A DNA stretch of 51,646 bases, taken from NCBI GenBank assembly GCA_015060385.1, contig SUYO01000010.1, forward strand, positions 1 through 51,646, given 5' to 3'. Below are positions 41,408-50,877 of this stretch, piece by piece. Origin of the DNA: Bacteroidales bacterium. GTDB taxonomy: Bacteria > Bacteroidota > Bacteroidia > Bacteroidales > UBA932. A program made the translations under genes and the position numbers. The notes under the pieces were generated by a model. It was not told the DNA's origin and did no database searches. It worked only from the letters and a program-made list of their open reading frames with translations. Numbering within the stretch: the stretch's first letter is position 1; every line of letters begins with the position of its first letter.

Positions 41408-42426
41408 GAACGTGGCTTCACTTTGTTCCTGTGCGAAGGATGAAGGGTAAGCTTCTCCGACATGTCTGCTGTATTCTGCACCATCGTCGCGTACTCTTCA
41501 GGAGAGATGGTCAGGTCGTAGTAGTTGCTCGGATTGACCGGACTGCCTCTGTAGATCACCTCATAATGGAGATGCGGACCCGTAGACTTGCCTGAGTTGC
41601 CGCTCTCGCCTATGCACTCTCCCCTCTTCACCTTCATGCCTTCGACCACTCCGATGGTCTTCAGATGGGCATATCTTGTCTTGTATCCGAAGCCGTGGTC
41701 TATTATCACCTGATTTCCGTATCCGAAGAATTCGAAGCTCACCTTCTCGATCACACCGTCTCCCGTCGAATAGACCGGATTGCCCGGAGGCATGGCAAAG
41801 TCCACGCCGTTGTGGCGGGCGGTCCTTCCGTAGACAGGGTCGGTCCTGTAGCCGAAGCCGCTGGAAAGACGGTAGGTGCCGCGTTCAGGGTTGATCGGCG
41901 GAATCGCAGGGATGCATGAGGCCATGTCGCCGGCCCTCTTCGAAAGCTGGGCCACCTCGTCGAACGACTTGCTCTGGACATATGTCTTCTTCGTCAGGAT
42001 GTCCATGCGGACGGTCGTGCTCTTGAGCAGACCTTCGTGGTCCAGACCGTCGAGATGCGAATACCTGTTCACACCGCCGAAGCCTGCATTGCGGACCTCC
42101 GCAGGGATTTCATGCATACCGAAGATGGACCTGTATATGTCGTCGTCCCTCATCTGGAGGGCGGTAAGAGCGTCATCGTATGTATCGAGCTTCCTGTTCA
42201 GGACTTCCATCCTTGAACTCCACTCGGCATTCTGCTTCTTCAGCAGGGCCGTCTTTGGAAGTTCGAGTCCGAAGACTGAGGTGTACAGCCAGAAGTAGAG
42301 CACCGCGAGACACAGGCTCACGGCAAAGATGGTCACAGATTTCGCTATCTGGGACCTTCTGGAACGCTTCTGCACCTCGTACATCAGCGTTCTCGGGTTG
42401 AAAACGTACTTTTTACTTTTGGACAT
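41404..42426 (-). CDS. M23-family metallopeptidase, paralogue of the next gene
   Basis: The 340-residue protein has the same layout: basic head, transmembrane helix (about 28-50), coiled-coil region and C-terminal M23 domain with His205 and Asp209 (HNGVD) and His287 (PHLHYE, 284-289). Both paralogues share RDD(A/D)IY..IF (89-98 and 93-102), which shows a tandem duplication. The gene starts about 8 bases after a -7 box (42434-42441), so the leader is very short. It is the first gene of the long minus-strand run that includes dnaB and rnf. Confidence 0.93.
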   Translation of the reverse strand: MSKSKKYVFNPRTLMYEVQKRSRRSQIAKSVTIFAVSLCLAVLYFWLYTSVFGLELPKTALLKKQNAEWSSRMEVLNRKLDTYDDALTALQMRDDDIYRSIFGMHEIPAEVRNAGFGGVNRYSHLDGLDHEGLLKSTTVRMDILTKKTYVQSKSFDEVAQLSKRAGDMASCIPAIPPINPERGTYRLSSGFGYRTDPVYGRTARHNGVDFAMPPGNPVYSTGDGVIEKVSFEFFGYGNQVIIDHGFGYKTRYAHLKTIGVVEGMKVKRGECIGESGNSGKSTGPHLHYEVIYRGSPVNPSNYYDLTISPEEYATMVQNTADMSEKLTLHPSHRNKVKPRS

Positions 42427-42433
42427 ACGGGCG

Positions 42434-42441
42434 CAAATATA
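42434..42441 (-). promoter_or_regulatory. -7 box for the tandem M23 genes
   Basis: CAAATATA reads TATATTTG on the minus strand and ends 7 bases before the ATG at 42426, so the transcript would have almost no leader. Confidence 0.5.
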
Positions 42442-42524
42442 GACAAAATCTGCTATTCTTCTATAAAAAATATTATTTTTTAATCAAAGTGCGGCTTGAG
42501 GTGGATTTTTACGGAATTAATACG

Positions 42525-42532
42525 TAAATTTG
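42525..42532 (+). promoter_or_regulatory. -7 box for alaS
   Basis: TAAATTTG matches TAnnTTTG and lies 20 bases before the alaS ATG. Confidence 0.55.
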
Positions 42533-42552
42533 CAAGTTCTAATTTACAAGAT

Positions 42553-45168
42553 ATGACTTCAAAAGAGATCAGGAAAGCATTTCTGGACTTCTTCGCTTCG
42601 AAGGGCCACCAGATCGTGCCATCGGCACCAATGGTCGTGAAGAACGACCCGACACTCATGTTCACCAATGCCGGCATGAATCAGTTCAAGGACTGGTTCC
42701 TCGGCAACAGCCCTGCAAAGTGGAAGAGGGTTGCGGACAGCCAGAAGTGTCTTCGCGTGAGCGGAAAGCACAACGACCTCGAAGAGGTAGGTCGCGACAC
42801 ATACCACCATACAATGTTCGAGATGCTCGGAAACTGGAGCTTCGGAGACTATTTCAAGAACGAGGCGATCGACTGGGCATGGGAGCTCCTTACAGACGTC
42901 TACAAGCTCGACAAGGACAGGCTCTACGCTACAGTGTTCGAGGGCTCTGAGGCAGACGGCACACAGCTCGACACCGAGGCGATGGAAGCATGGAAGAGGC
43001 ATCTTCCTGAGGACCGCATCCTCCTCGGAAACAAGAAGGACAACTTCTGGGAAATGGGCGATACAGGTCCGTGCGGCCCATGTTCGGAGATACATATCGA
43101 CCTGCGCGACGACGAGGAAAGGGCTGCCGTACCGGGAGCTGCCCTAGTGAACAAGGACCACCCTCTCGTGATCGAGATCTGGAACAACGTGTTCATGCAG
43201 TACAACCGCAAGGCAAGCGGCGAGCTCGAGCTTCTTCCCAACAAGAATGTGGATACAGGAATGGGATTCGAGCGTCTCTGCATGGCTCTCCAGGGCAAGA
43301 AGTCAAACTACGACACCGACGTGTTCACAGGCATGATCGCAAAGATCGAGGAACTTTCGGGACATAAGTACGGCAACACCACAGAGGAAGATGTGGCCAT
43401 GCGAGTGATCGCCGACCACATCCGCGCCATCAGCTTCTCCATCGCTGACGGCCAGCTTCCTTCAAACGTGAAGGCAGGATATGTGATCCGCCGAATCCTC
43501 CGCCGTGCAGTGCGCTACGGCTATACCTTCCTCGGATTCAACGAGCCTTTCATCTGCCGTCTCGTGCAGCAGCTCGTGGACGACATGGGCGAGTTCTACC
43601 CGGAGATCGTGAAGCAGCAGACCCTGATCGAGCGCGTGATCAAGGAAGAGGAGATGGCTTTCCTCCGCACTCTTGACAGAGGCATCCGCCTGATGGACAA
43701 CATCATGGCGAAATCAGCAGAGACAAAGGTGATTTCAGGAGAGGACGCATTCGTGCTCTACGACACCTTCGGCTTCCCTATCGACCTTTCTGAGCTCATC
43801 GCTTCGGAGAAGGGATACACCATCGACCTCGAGGGCTTCCAGGTAGAGCTCCAGAAGCAGAAGGACAGGGCACGCAACGCCACTGCCATCGAGTCGGGAG
43901 ACTGGGTCGAGTTCACCCATTGCGACAACATCGAGTTCCTCGGATACGATTTCACCGAACTCGAGGGCGTACAGCTCACACGCCACCGCACTGTCAAGGC
44001 AAAGAACAAGACAATGTACCAGCTCGTGTTCGAGCGTACACCGTTCTATGCGGAGATGGGCGGACAGGTAGGAGATACCGGTTACATCCTTTCGGAGAGC
44101 GGCGAGAAGATCAACATCGTGAACACCATCAAGGAGAACAATCTTACCATCCATGTTGCAGAGCGCATCCCTGCCGACTGCACCGAGAGCTTCAGCCTCC
44201 ATGTGGATGCAGAGAGAAGAATCCAGATCGAGAACAACCATACAGCTACCCACCTCCTCCACCAGGCTCTCCGCGAGATCCTCGGAACACATGTGGAGCA
44301 GAAGGGTTCATATGTAAGCGACAAGTCATTCCGTTTCGACTTCTCGCACTTCGAGAAGCTCAACGACGAGCAGATCAAGCTTGTGGAGAACCGCGTGAAC
44401 GAGCTCATCAGGGCAAACCATCCTCTTGACGAGAACCGCAACGCTACCATGGAACAGGCTCAGGAAATGGGTGCGATGGCCCTCTTCGGAGAGAAGTACG
44501 GCGACAAGGTGCGTGTCGTGAAGTTCGGTCAGTCATGCGAGCTCTGCGGCGGTACACATGCATCTGCAACAGGTCGTATCGGTTTCTTCAGACTTGTTTC
44601 AGAGTCAGCGATCGCTGCCGGAGTACGCCGAATCGAGGCTGTTACAGGAGTTCATGCAGAGGCTCTCGTAGACGAGATGGCGGCTACGATCCGTGCAGCC
44701 AAGGCTTTCTTCAACAATGTTCCTGACCTTGCCGGAGCAATCCGCAAGATGGTCGAGGAGAACGAGGCGTTCAAGAAGCAGATGGAGGAGATCGCAAAGG
44801 AGAAGACTCTTGCCCTCAAGGGTCAGCTCAAGGAGATGGCGAAGGTAGCCGGCGGCATCAGCCTTGTAACAATTGATGCTCCGATGGATCCTGTGATGCT
44901 GAAGAATGCGGCATTCATGCTCCAGAAGGAGACTGAGAAGTTCGCCATTGCGGCAGCTTTCGAGGCTGCAGGCAAGCCGCAGCTTCTGATGATGTATTCG
45001 GAGGACCTCGTGAAGGCAGGAAAGAATGCCGGCGCGGACGTCCGTGAGGCAGCGAAGCTGATCATGGGCGGAGGCGGCGGACAGCCGGGCCTTGCGACAG
45101 CAGGCGGAAAGAACACAGACGGTCTTTCAGCCGCTCTCGCAAAGCTGACGGAGCTCGCCACCTGCTGA
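42553..45168 (+). CDS. alaS: alanyl-tRNA synthetase
   Basis: AlaS charges tRNA-Ala and edits mis-charged Ser and Gly. The 871-residue protein has the class II core with motif 2 region [20 protein letters not shown] and the KEEEMAF connection, the editing-domain motif [13 protein letters not shown] and the zinc-type CGGTHA motif ([14 protein letters not shown]). A C-terminal Gly-rich [15 protein letters not shown] (C-Ala domain) ends it. The frame extends 19 codons upstream, past the -7 box, but translation should begin at 42553. Two competing hairpins lie in the gap after it. Confidence 0.97.
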   Translation: MTSKEIRKAFLDFFASKGHQIVPSAPMVVKNDPTLMFTNAGMNQFKDWFLGNSPAKWKRVADSQKCLRVSGKHNDLEEVGRDTYHHTMFEMLGNWSFGDYFKNEAIDWAWELLTDVYKLDKDRLYATVFEGSEADGTQLDTEAMEAWKRHLPEDRILLGNKKDNFWEMGDTGPCGPCSEIHIDLRDDEERAAVPGAALVNKDHPLVIEIWNNVFMQYNRKASGELELLPNKNVDTGMGFERLCMALQGKKSNYDTDVFTGMIAKIEELSGHKYGNTTEEDVAMRVIADHIRAISFSIADGQLPSNVKAGYVIRRILRRAVRYGYTFLGFNEPFICRLVQQLVDDMGEFYPEIVKQQTLIERVIKEEEMAFLRTLDRGIRLMDNIMAKSAETKVISGEDAFVLYDTFGFPIDLSELIASEKGYTIDLEGFQVELQKQKDRARNATAIESGDWVEFTHCDNIEFLGYDFTELEGVQLTRHRTVKAKNKTMYQLVFERTPFYAEMGGQVGDTGYILSESGEKINIVNTIKENNLTIHVAERIPADCTESFSLHVDAERRIQIENNHTATHLLHQALREILGTHVEQKGSYVSDKSFRFDFSHFEKLNDEQIKLVENRVNELIRANHPLDENRNATMEQAQEMGAMALFGEKYGDKVRVVKFGQSCELCGGTHASATGRIGFFRLVSESAIAAGVRRIEAVTGVHAEALVDEMAATIRAAKAFFNNVPDLAGAIRKMVEENEAFKKQMEEIAKEKTLALKGQLKEMAKVAGGISLVTIDAPMDPVMLKNAAFMLQKETEKFAIAAAFEAAGKPQLLMMYSEDLVKAGKNAGADVREAAKLIMGGGGGQPGLATAGGKNTDGLSAALAKLTELATC

Positions 45169-45197
45169 CAGTCGGATAGGTAACGTATATTAAGGAT

Positions 45198-45268
45198 GTG
45201 CGGTGGGTAAATGTTTCGCAAGCCGCACACACCTTCGAACTATCACGAACATTGAACTTGCGAAACAT
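45198..45268 (+). promoter_or_regulatory. competing hairpins in the leader of the LptF/G-Fmt gene
   Basis: TGTGCGG (45197-45203) can pair with CCGCACA (45223-45229), holding 19 bases in the loop. Alternatively ATGTTTCGCAAG (45211-45222) pairs perfectly with CTTGCGAAACAT (45257-45268). The first stem's loop contains the second stem's 5' arm, so both cannot form easily at once. The 3' arm of the second ends 8 bases before the start codon. Confidence 0.5.
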
Positions 45269-45276
45269 GAGCATAG

Positions 45277-47739
45277 ATGAAGAAGTTAGACCAGTTCATA
45301 TTGAAGTCGTTCATAGGACCGTTCATAGCGATCCTTCTGGTCGTCGTCTTCATCCTCATGATGCAGTTCCTCTGGCTCTACATCGACGAACTCGTCGGAA
45401 AGGGACTGAGCTTCAAGATCATAATGGAATTCCTGGGCTGGGGATGCATCACCATGCTTCCCCTGTCCCTTCCTCTCTCTACCCTGCTCTCCTCAATGAT
45501 GACCCTCGGTCAGCTCGGAGAGAACAACGAACTTCTCGCGATCAAGGCAGCCGGAATCTCGCTCCAGAGGATGTTCATCCCTCTGGCGATCGCCTGTCTT
45601 GCAATCAGCGTCGGAGCCTTCTTCATTTCAAATGACCTCATTCCGGTGGCATACAACAAGATCTACCAGCTCCGAGCCGACATCGGCAAGACCAAGGGTG
45701 AGATCAAGATTCCGGCGAAGACGTTCTACAACGGAATCGACGGATACATGCTCCGCGTCGAGGAGAGAAATGACGAGACCGGCATGATGCACGGAGTCAT
45801 GGTCTATGACCATACGGACAACAAGGGAAACACCCGTCTGACTCTGGCGGATTCCGCGACCATGAGCATATCGAAGGACAAGTCCTACCTTTCATTTGTC
45901 CTGTACAACGGATCGAACTACGAAGAGACCAACAACAGGAAGTACCGTGACACGACACTCCAGCTTCAGAAGATCGACTTCCGCAAGCAGGAACTGATCA
46001 TCCCGCTGGAGAACTATGCATTCCAGAAATCGGATTCCAGCAGGTTCAGCGACCAGGTCAAGTCGATGAACCTGGAGCAGCTCCACGAGAGCGAGGACTC
46101 GATCGGAAAGCTGAACTCGCAGGGAAAGATGAGGAACATGGAGTCGCTTGCCAAGTCAAGGACCCTGAGATACAACTCCCAGCTTGACACGGCATCGAAG
46201 ATAGTCAGGACGACTCCTTTCGTAAGGGAGGACCTCAACAAATGGAAGGAGATCGACAGGGAGATCGATGCGGTCCAGAGCGCAATCAACAACGCTGAGA
46301 GCCTCCAGCAGACCCTGAATTCATATTCGAGGGAAAGATACCACCACACATACACCCTCAGGCTCATCGACATCGAAGTATACAAGAAGTTCGCACTTGC
46401 GATTGCCTGCTTCATATTCTTCTTCATCGGCGCACCTTTGGGAGCGATCATCAGAAAAGGAGGACTCGGAGCATCTGCCATCATCTCCGTACTCTTCTTC
46501 GTGGCTTATTATGTGATCGACATCGCTGGAACCAAACTGGCGCGAGACGGAGCGGTCGGACCTTTCATCGGCGTCTTCTTCTCAAGCTACGTCCTGTTCC
46601 CTACCGGACTCTTCCTTTCATGGAAGGCAATCAATGACTCCACATTCTTCAACATGGATACCATCAAGATGGGATTCAGGAAAATAAAGACCAAGATAAT
46701 GGACAAGTTCAGGAAGACAAGAATCGTCTACATGGGTACGCCGGAATTTGCGGTTGCTCCTCTTGACGAACTCATACGGAACGGCTACAACATCGTGGGT
46801 GTGGTCACAGTGGCCGACAAGGCCAGCGGCCGCGGACTCAAGGTGAACGAAAGCGCCGTGAAGAAATATGCAGTCGAACACAACATCCCTGTCCTCCAGC
46901 CCCTCTCGCTCAAGGATCCGGAGTTCCTTGACGCGCTCAGGGCATGGAAGGCTGACCTGTTTGTGGTCGTGGCGTTCCGGATGCTGCCTAAGGTGGTATG
47001 GGAGATGCCTAAGCTCGGAACCTTCAACCTCCACGCAGCCCTCCTCCCTCAGTACAGAGGCGCGGCCCCTATCAACTGGGCCGTGATAAACGGTGACAGG
47101 ACCACGGGTGTGACGACATTCATGATCGACGACGGTATGGACACCGGAGGAATCATGTACCGCTATGATTGCCGCATCGGACCGGACGAAACGGTGGGAG
47201 AAGTCCACGACAAGCTCATGGAACTCGGATCGAAGCTCGTCGTCAATACTGTAGAGGCTATTACGGAGAACAATGTCGAGCTGCGAGTGCAGAGAAGTTT
47301 CATCCAGGGATCGGAGATCCTCAGACCTGCTCCGAAGCTTACCCGCGAGCTCTGCCACATAGACTGGAACGGAAAGACAAAGGACATCTACAACCTCATC
47401 AGAGGTCTCAGTCCTTATCCTGCCGCATTCACAGAGCTGACCAGGGACGAGAAGGTCCTGCAGATGAAGATATACAGAAGCGTGAAGGTCGAGGGAGAGG
47501 AATATGTTTCGATGCTCGCTTCATGCGGACTTGCAGAGGCCGAGCCGGGAACAGTCCTTTCCGACGGAAAGACCTTCCTTGCAGTGGCGACTGCGGACGG
47601 AGCAATCTCGGTTACGGAGCTCCAGCTTGCAGGCAAGAAGAAGATGGATGTAAAGAGCTTCCTCATAGGATTCAGGGAGCCTCAGACATACGGAACAAGC
47701 AAAGGTACCTCATCACAAGTGACAGGAAAGCATGCATAA
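45277..47739 (+). CDS. LptF/LptG permease fused to methionyl-tRNA formyltransferase
   Basis: One 820-residue frame covers two unrelated proteins. Residues 1 to about 465 are a LptF/LptG-type permease: helices near 12-34, 50-75 and 98-118, a periplasmic domain (about 120-365) and helices near 371-393, 405-425 and 430-455. LptF/G work with LptB to pull LPS from the inner membrane. Residues 475-820 are methionyl-tRNA formyltransferase: IVYMGTPEFAVAPL, then Asn584 and His586 (FNLHAALLPQYRGAAPI) and Asp622 (GMDTGG), the catalytic triad. No stop or frameshift separates them. An in-frame ATG at 46699 (Met475) looks like a normal Fmt start, so internal initiation is possible. The Fmt part would sit in the cytoplasm. 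Confidence 0.92.
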   Translation: MKKLDQFILKSFIGPFIAILLVVVFILMMQFLWLYIDELVGKGLSFKIIMEFLGWGCITMLPLSLPLSTLLSSMMTLGQLGENNELLAIKAAGISLQRMFIPLAIACLAISVGAFFISNDLIPVAYNKIYQLRADIGKTKGEIKIPAKTFYNGIDGYMLRVEERNDETGMMHGVMVYDHTDNKGNTRLTLADSATMSISKDKSYLSFVLYNGSNYEETNNRKYRDTTLQLQKIDFRKQELIIPLENYAFQKSDSSRFSDQVKSMNLEQLHESEDSIGKLNSQGKMRNMESLAKSRTLRYNSQLDTASKIVRTTPFVREDLNKWKEIDREIDAVQSAINNAESLQQTLNSYSRERYHHTYTLRLIDIEVYKKFALAIACFIFFFIGAPLGAIIRKGGLGASAIISVLFFVAYYVIDIAGTKLARDGAVGPFIGVFFSSYVLFPTGLFLSWKAINDSTFFNMDTIKMGFRKIKTKIMDKFRKTRIVYMGTPEFAVAPLDELIRNGYNIVGVVTVADKASGRGLKVNESAVKKYAVEHNIPVLQPLSLKDPEFLDALRAWKADLFVVVAFRMLPKVVWEMPKLGTFNLHAALLPQYRGAAPINWAVINGDRTTGVTTFMIDDGMDTGGIMYRYDCRIGPDETVGEVHDKLMELGSKLVVNTVEAITENNVELRVQRSFIQGSEILRPAPKLTRELCHIDWNGKTKDIYNLIRGLSPYPAAFTELTRDEKVLQMKIYRSVKVEGEEYVSMLASCGLAEAEPGTVLSDGKTFLAVATADGAISVTELQLAGKKKMDVKSFLIGFREPQTYGTSKGTSSQVTGKHA

Positions 47740-48397
47740 GACGGTCGTCATAATATGCGACGGAAGATTTCCGAAGTCGGAGTATCCGCGCTACCTCATC
47801 CGCACGGCGGACTTCATCATCTGCTGCGACGGAGCCCTGCAGAAGTTCCTGCGCGCCAGCGTGTCGGTCTTCGGCGAGAAAAGGCTGCCGGACGTGGTGG
47901 TCGGAGACATGGACTCGCTGTCGCCTTCCCTTCGCAGAAGGCACAGCGACATAATTGTCCAGATCGACGAACAGGAGCACAACGACCAGACGAAGGCCTT
48001 CAGATGGGCACTTGAAAATGTTCCGGGAATATCACAGATATACATCCTGGGTGCGACGGGCGAACGCGAGGACCATACTATAGGAAACGTCTCGCTCCTG
48101 ATGGAATACGCGAGGACGTACGACCTCGAAGAAATGGGCATCGGTGTCGAGATGATCTCGGACCATGCGACCATCTTCGCGGCGACCGACACGTTCGAGA
48201 TGGACTGCGGCGAGGGAAGAAGGGTGTCGATATTCAGCCCGGACAACAGCCTGAGGATAAGGTCCGAAGGGCTGGAATGGCCCACAGACGACGTTGTGTT
48301 CGACAACTGGTGGAAGGCAACGCTCAACAGGGCGACGCAGGACCACGTCAGACTGGAATTCAGTCACAGGTCCATTGCTTTGATAATGATGGATTAA
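47732..48397 (+). CDS. thiN: thiamine pyrophosphokinase
   Basis: The 221-residue cytoplasmic enzyme makes thiamine diphosphate from thiamine and ATP. Motifs are complete: VVVGDMDS (55-62), EHNDQTKA (82-89) and GATGEREDHTIGN (107-119). It overlaps the end of the LptF/G-Fmt gene by 8 bases, so it is probably translated from the same transcript. The product is the cofactor of the 2-keto acid enzymes needed in branched-chain amino acid pathways, some of which follow; this link is inference. Confidence 0.92.
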   Translation: MHKTVVIICDGRFPKSEYPRYLIRTADFIICCDGALQKFLRASVSVFGEKRLPDVVVGDMDSLSPSLRRRHSDIIVQIDEQEHNDQTKAFRWALENVPGISQIYILGATGEREDHTIGNVSLLMEYARTYDLEEMGIGVEMISDHATIFAATDTFEMDCGEGRRVSIFSPDNSLRIRSEGLEWPTDDVVFDNWWKATLNRATQDHVRLEFSHRSIALIMMD

Positions 48398-48443
48398 TCA
48401 AAAGAAAACTTACGGATTATTAGGAATTCAGCGATTTTAATTA

Positions 48444-48451
48444 TATTTTTG
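48444..48451 (+). promoter_or_regulatory. -7 box for ilvA, almost touching its ATG
   Basis: TATTTTTG matches TAnnTTTG and ends 4 bases before the ilvA ATG, so the transcript would start at or next to the start codon. Confidence 0.55.
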
Positions 48452-48455
48452 ACGC

Positions 48456-49715
48456 ATGAACACTAAACAGTACTTTCCTACGACCGAGGCAATTGACCAT
48501 GCTGCCACTGTGCTTTCGGAGATTCTTGAACCTACGCCGTTCATGAAGAACAACAATCTCTCCGACATCTATGATGCCGAGGTATACCTGAAAAGAGAAG
48601 ACCTCCAGATGGTGAGGTCATACAAGATCAGGGGTGCATACAACAAGATCCGTTCGCTTTCAGCGGAATCGCTGGAGAACGGCATCGTCTGTGCCAGCGC
48701 CGGCAACCATGCACAGGGAGTCGCATTCTCCTGCAGCAAGCTCAAGATCATGGGTTCCATCTTCATGCCAGTGACGACTCCTAAGCAGAAGATCGAGCAG
48801 GTAAGGATGTTCGGCAGGGAATTCATCGACATCGTCCTGACCGGTGACACCTTCGATGCCGCAAACTCTGCTGCGATCGCTTATGCAGAGGAAAATGGAA
48901 AGACCTTCATTCCGCCGTTCGATGATCCTAAGGTGATGGAAGGCCAGGGAACTATCGGAAAGGAGATCCTCAGCCAGACTCCGGGCAAGCTCGACTATAT
49001 CTTCGTCCCTATCGGAGGAGGCGGACTTGCATCAGGACTCGGTTCATACATCAAGGCTATGTCTCCTGAGACAAAGATCATCGGAGTGGAGCCGGGCGGT
49101 GCGCCTTGCATGAAGGCTGCCATCGAGAACGGAGGTCCGATAGAGCTTGACGAGATCGACAAGTTCGTCGACGGTGCGGCAGTGAAGAAGGCCGGAGCAA
49201 AGACATATGAAGTGTGCAGGGAAGTCCTTGACGACATCGTGATCGTACCGGAGGGTGCGGTATGTACGATGATCATCCAGATGTACAACAAGAGCGCCAT
49301 CGTAGTGGAGCCTGCAGGAGCTCTTGCGACTGCAGCACTGAGGTTCTATGCCGACAAGATCAAGGGCAAGAGGGTGGCATGTATCGTCAGCGGAAGCAAC
49401 AACGACATCACCAGAATGGAGGAGATCCGCGAGAAGTCCCTTCTCTACGAAGGTCTCAAGCACTACTTCATCATCACCTTCCCTCAGAAGTCAGGAGCTG
49501 TCGTTTCCTTCATCAACAACGTGATCGGGCCTTCCGACGACCTTGTGCTCATCCAGTACATGAAGAAGACCAACAAGAATTTCGGTCCTGCCCTCATCGG
49601 TATCGAGCTGGCGGCAAAGGAAGACTTTGAACCGCTGATGAAAAGAATGGAGACCCATGGGGTCCAGTATGAATACATAAACGAGAATAACCAATTATTT
49701 GAAATACTAATCTGA
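48456..49715 (+). CDS. ilvA: threonine ammonia-lyase (threonine dehydratase)
   Basis: IlvA deaminates threonine to 2-oxobutanoate, the first step to isoleucine. The 419-residue protein has the PLP lysine motif RSYKIRGAYN (Lys57), the Gly-rich phosphate loop PIGGGGLASGL, and a C-terminal ACT-like domain (about 335-419, FIITFPQKSGAVVSF), which suggests feedback control, though the length is less than E. coli IlvA (514). Its only visible -7 box ends 4 bases before the ATG, a leaderless-mRNA candidate. ilvE follows after 7 bases. Confidence 0.95.
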   Translation: MNTKQYFPTTEAIDHAATVLSEILEPTPFMKNNNLSDIYDAEVYLKREDLQMVRSYKIRGAYNKIRSLSAESLENGIVCASAGNHAQGVAFSCSKLKIMGSIFMPVTTPKQKIEQVRMFGREFIDIVLTGDTFDAANSAAIAYAEENGKTFIPPFDDPKVMEGQGTIGKEILSQTPGKLDYIFVPIGGGGLASGLGSYIKAMSPETKIIGVEPGGAPCMKAAIENGGPIELDEIDKFVDGAAVKKAGAKTYEVCREVLDDIVIVPEGAVCTMIIQMYNKSAIVVEPAGALATAALRFYADKIKGKRVACIVSGSNNDITRMEEIREKSLLYEGLKHYFIITFPQKSGAVVSFINNVIGPSDDLVLIQYMKKTNKNFGPALIGIELAAKEDFEPLMKRMETHGVQYEYINENNQLFEILI

Positions 49716-49722
49716 TATAATC

Positions 49723-50757
49723 ATGGCAAACATCGACTGGAGCAAACTTACATTTTCCTACACCAAGACAAACACTATCCTCAGTACAACTTTCAGGAAC
49801 GGCGAATGGAGCCCTGTAGAAAGCCTTACCGACGACTACATGAAGGTAAGCACATACTGCGGTGCCTTCCACTATGCGATCGAATGCTTCGAAGGTCTCA
49901 AGGCCTTCCGCGGCAAGGACGGACGCATCAGACTGTTCAGACCGGAGGAAAATGCAAAGCGTCTCATCAGGTCTGCCAAGTACCTTGGAATCGAGGCACC
50001 TAGCGTAGAGATGTTTGTCGATATGTGCAAGAGGGTCGTTCTCGAGAACATCGACTACCTCCCTCCATACGAGGAGGCAGGTGCATCACTCTACCTTCGT
50101 CCTACCCTTATTGGAACCAACCCTCAGCTGGGAGTGCAGTCTTCAAAGGAAAGCACATTCATGATGCTCTGCTCTCCTGTAGGAGCATACGTAGGAGGTG
50201 CGCTTGATGCAGTAGACGTAGTGATCGCAAGAAACTATGACAGAGCAGCACCTAACGGATCGGGCGCCTTCAAGGTGGGTGGCAACTATGCATGTTCACT
50301 CTACTCCCTCAATGTAGCCCACGAGCAGGGATACAAGGCTGTCCTTTACCTCGATCCTGCGACAAAGACCTATATCGACGAGTTCAACTCATCAAACTTC
50401 TTCGCGATCAAGGGCAACACCTACATCACCCCTAAGTCTGACTCGATCCTTCCGTCCATCACCAACATGTCTCTCGAGACAGTTGCGGCACACCTCGGAA
50501 TGGAAGTTGAGAGAAGACCTGTACCGGTTGATGAGCTCAGCACCTTCGAGGAAGTCGGCGAGTGCGGTACAGCTGTAGTGATCACTCCTGTACACAAGCT
50601 TGTGGACAAGCCATTCCTCGAGTCTGACCAGGAGACCGTCTACACCTACGGTGACGGCCAGTGCGGTCCTAAGTCCCTCAAGCTCTACAACTACATCAAG
50701 GCCATCCAGCGCGGCGAGACCGAAGACGTCTTCGGCTGGAATGTCTTTGTGGACTGA
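49723..50757 (+). CDS. ilvE: branched-chain amino acid aminotransferase
   Basis: IlvE transfers amino groups in the last step of Val, Leu and Ile synthesis. The 344-residue protein is the longer, eukaryote-like type (class IV fold), with the PLP lysine in GSGAFKVGGNYACS (Lys184) and GAFHYAIECFEGLKAFRG (47-64) in the substrate pocket. It is the second gene after ilvA (7-base gap), and a strong terminator follows. Confidence 0.96.
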   Translation: MANIDWSKLTFSYTKTNTILSTTFRNGEWSPVESLTDDYMKVSTYCGAFHYAIECFEGLKAFRGKDGRIRLFRPEENAKRLIRSAKYLGIEAPSVEMFVDMCKRVVLENIDYLPPYEEAGASLYLRPTLIGTNPQLGVQSSKESTFMMLCSPVGAYVGGALDAVDVVIARNYDRAAPNGSGAFKVGGNYACSLYSLNVAHEQGYKAVLYLDPATKTYIDEFNSSNFFAIKGNTYITPKSDSILPSITNMSLETVAAHLGMEVERRPVPVDELSTFEEVGECGTAVVITPVHKLVDKPFLESDQETVYTYGDGQCGPKSLKLYNYIKAIQRGETEDVFGWNVFVD

Positions 50758-50774
50758 TTCGCGCCAGAAATCAA

Positions 50775-50812
50775 GTGATGCTGCAAGATATGATCATTTC
50801 TTGCAGCATCAC
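50775..50812 (+). terminator. perfect 14-bp hairpin terminator after ilvE
   Basis: GTGATGCTGCAAGA (50775-50788) pairs perfectly with TCTTGCAGCATCAC (50799-50812) around a 10-base loop and is followed by TATTTTA. It ends the ilvA-ilvE transcript. A second, weaker hairpin, GGAAGC/GCTTTC with a TCTTTTT tail, follows at about 50840-50863. Confidence 0.75.
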
Positions 50813-50877
50813 TATTTTACAGCCCCTCACCGCCAAAGGGAAGCACGAGGCTTTCTCTTTTTACTGACTGTCAGGAG

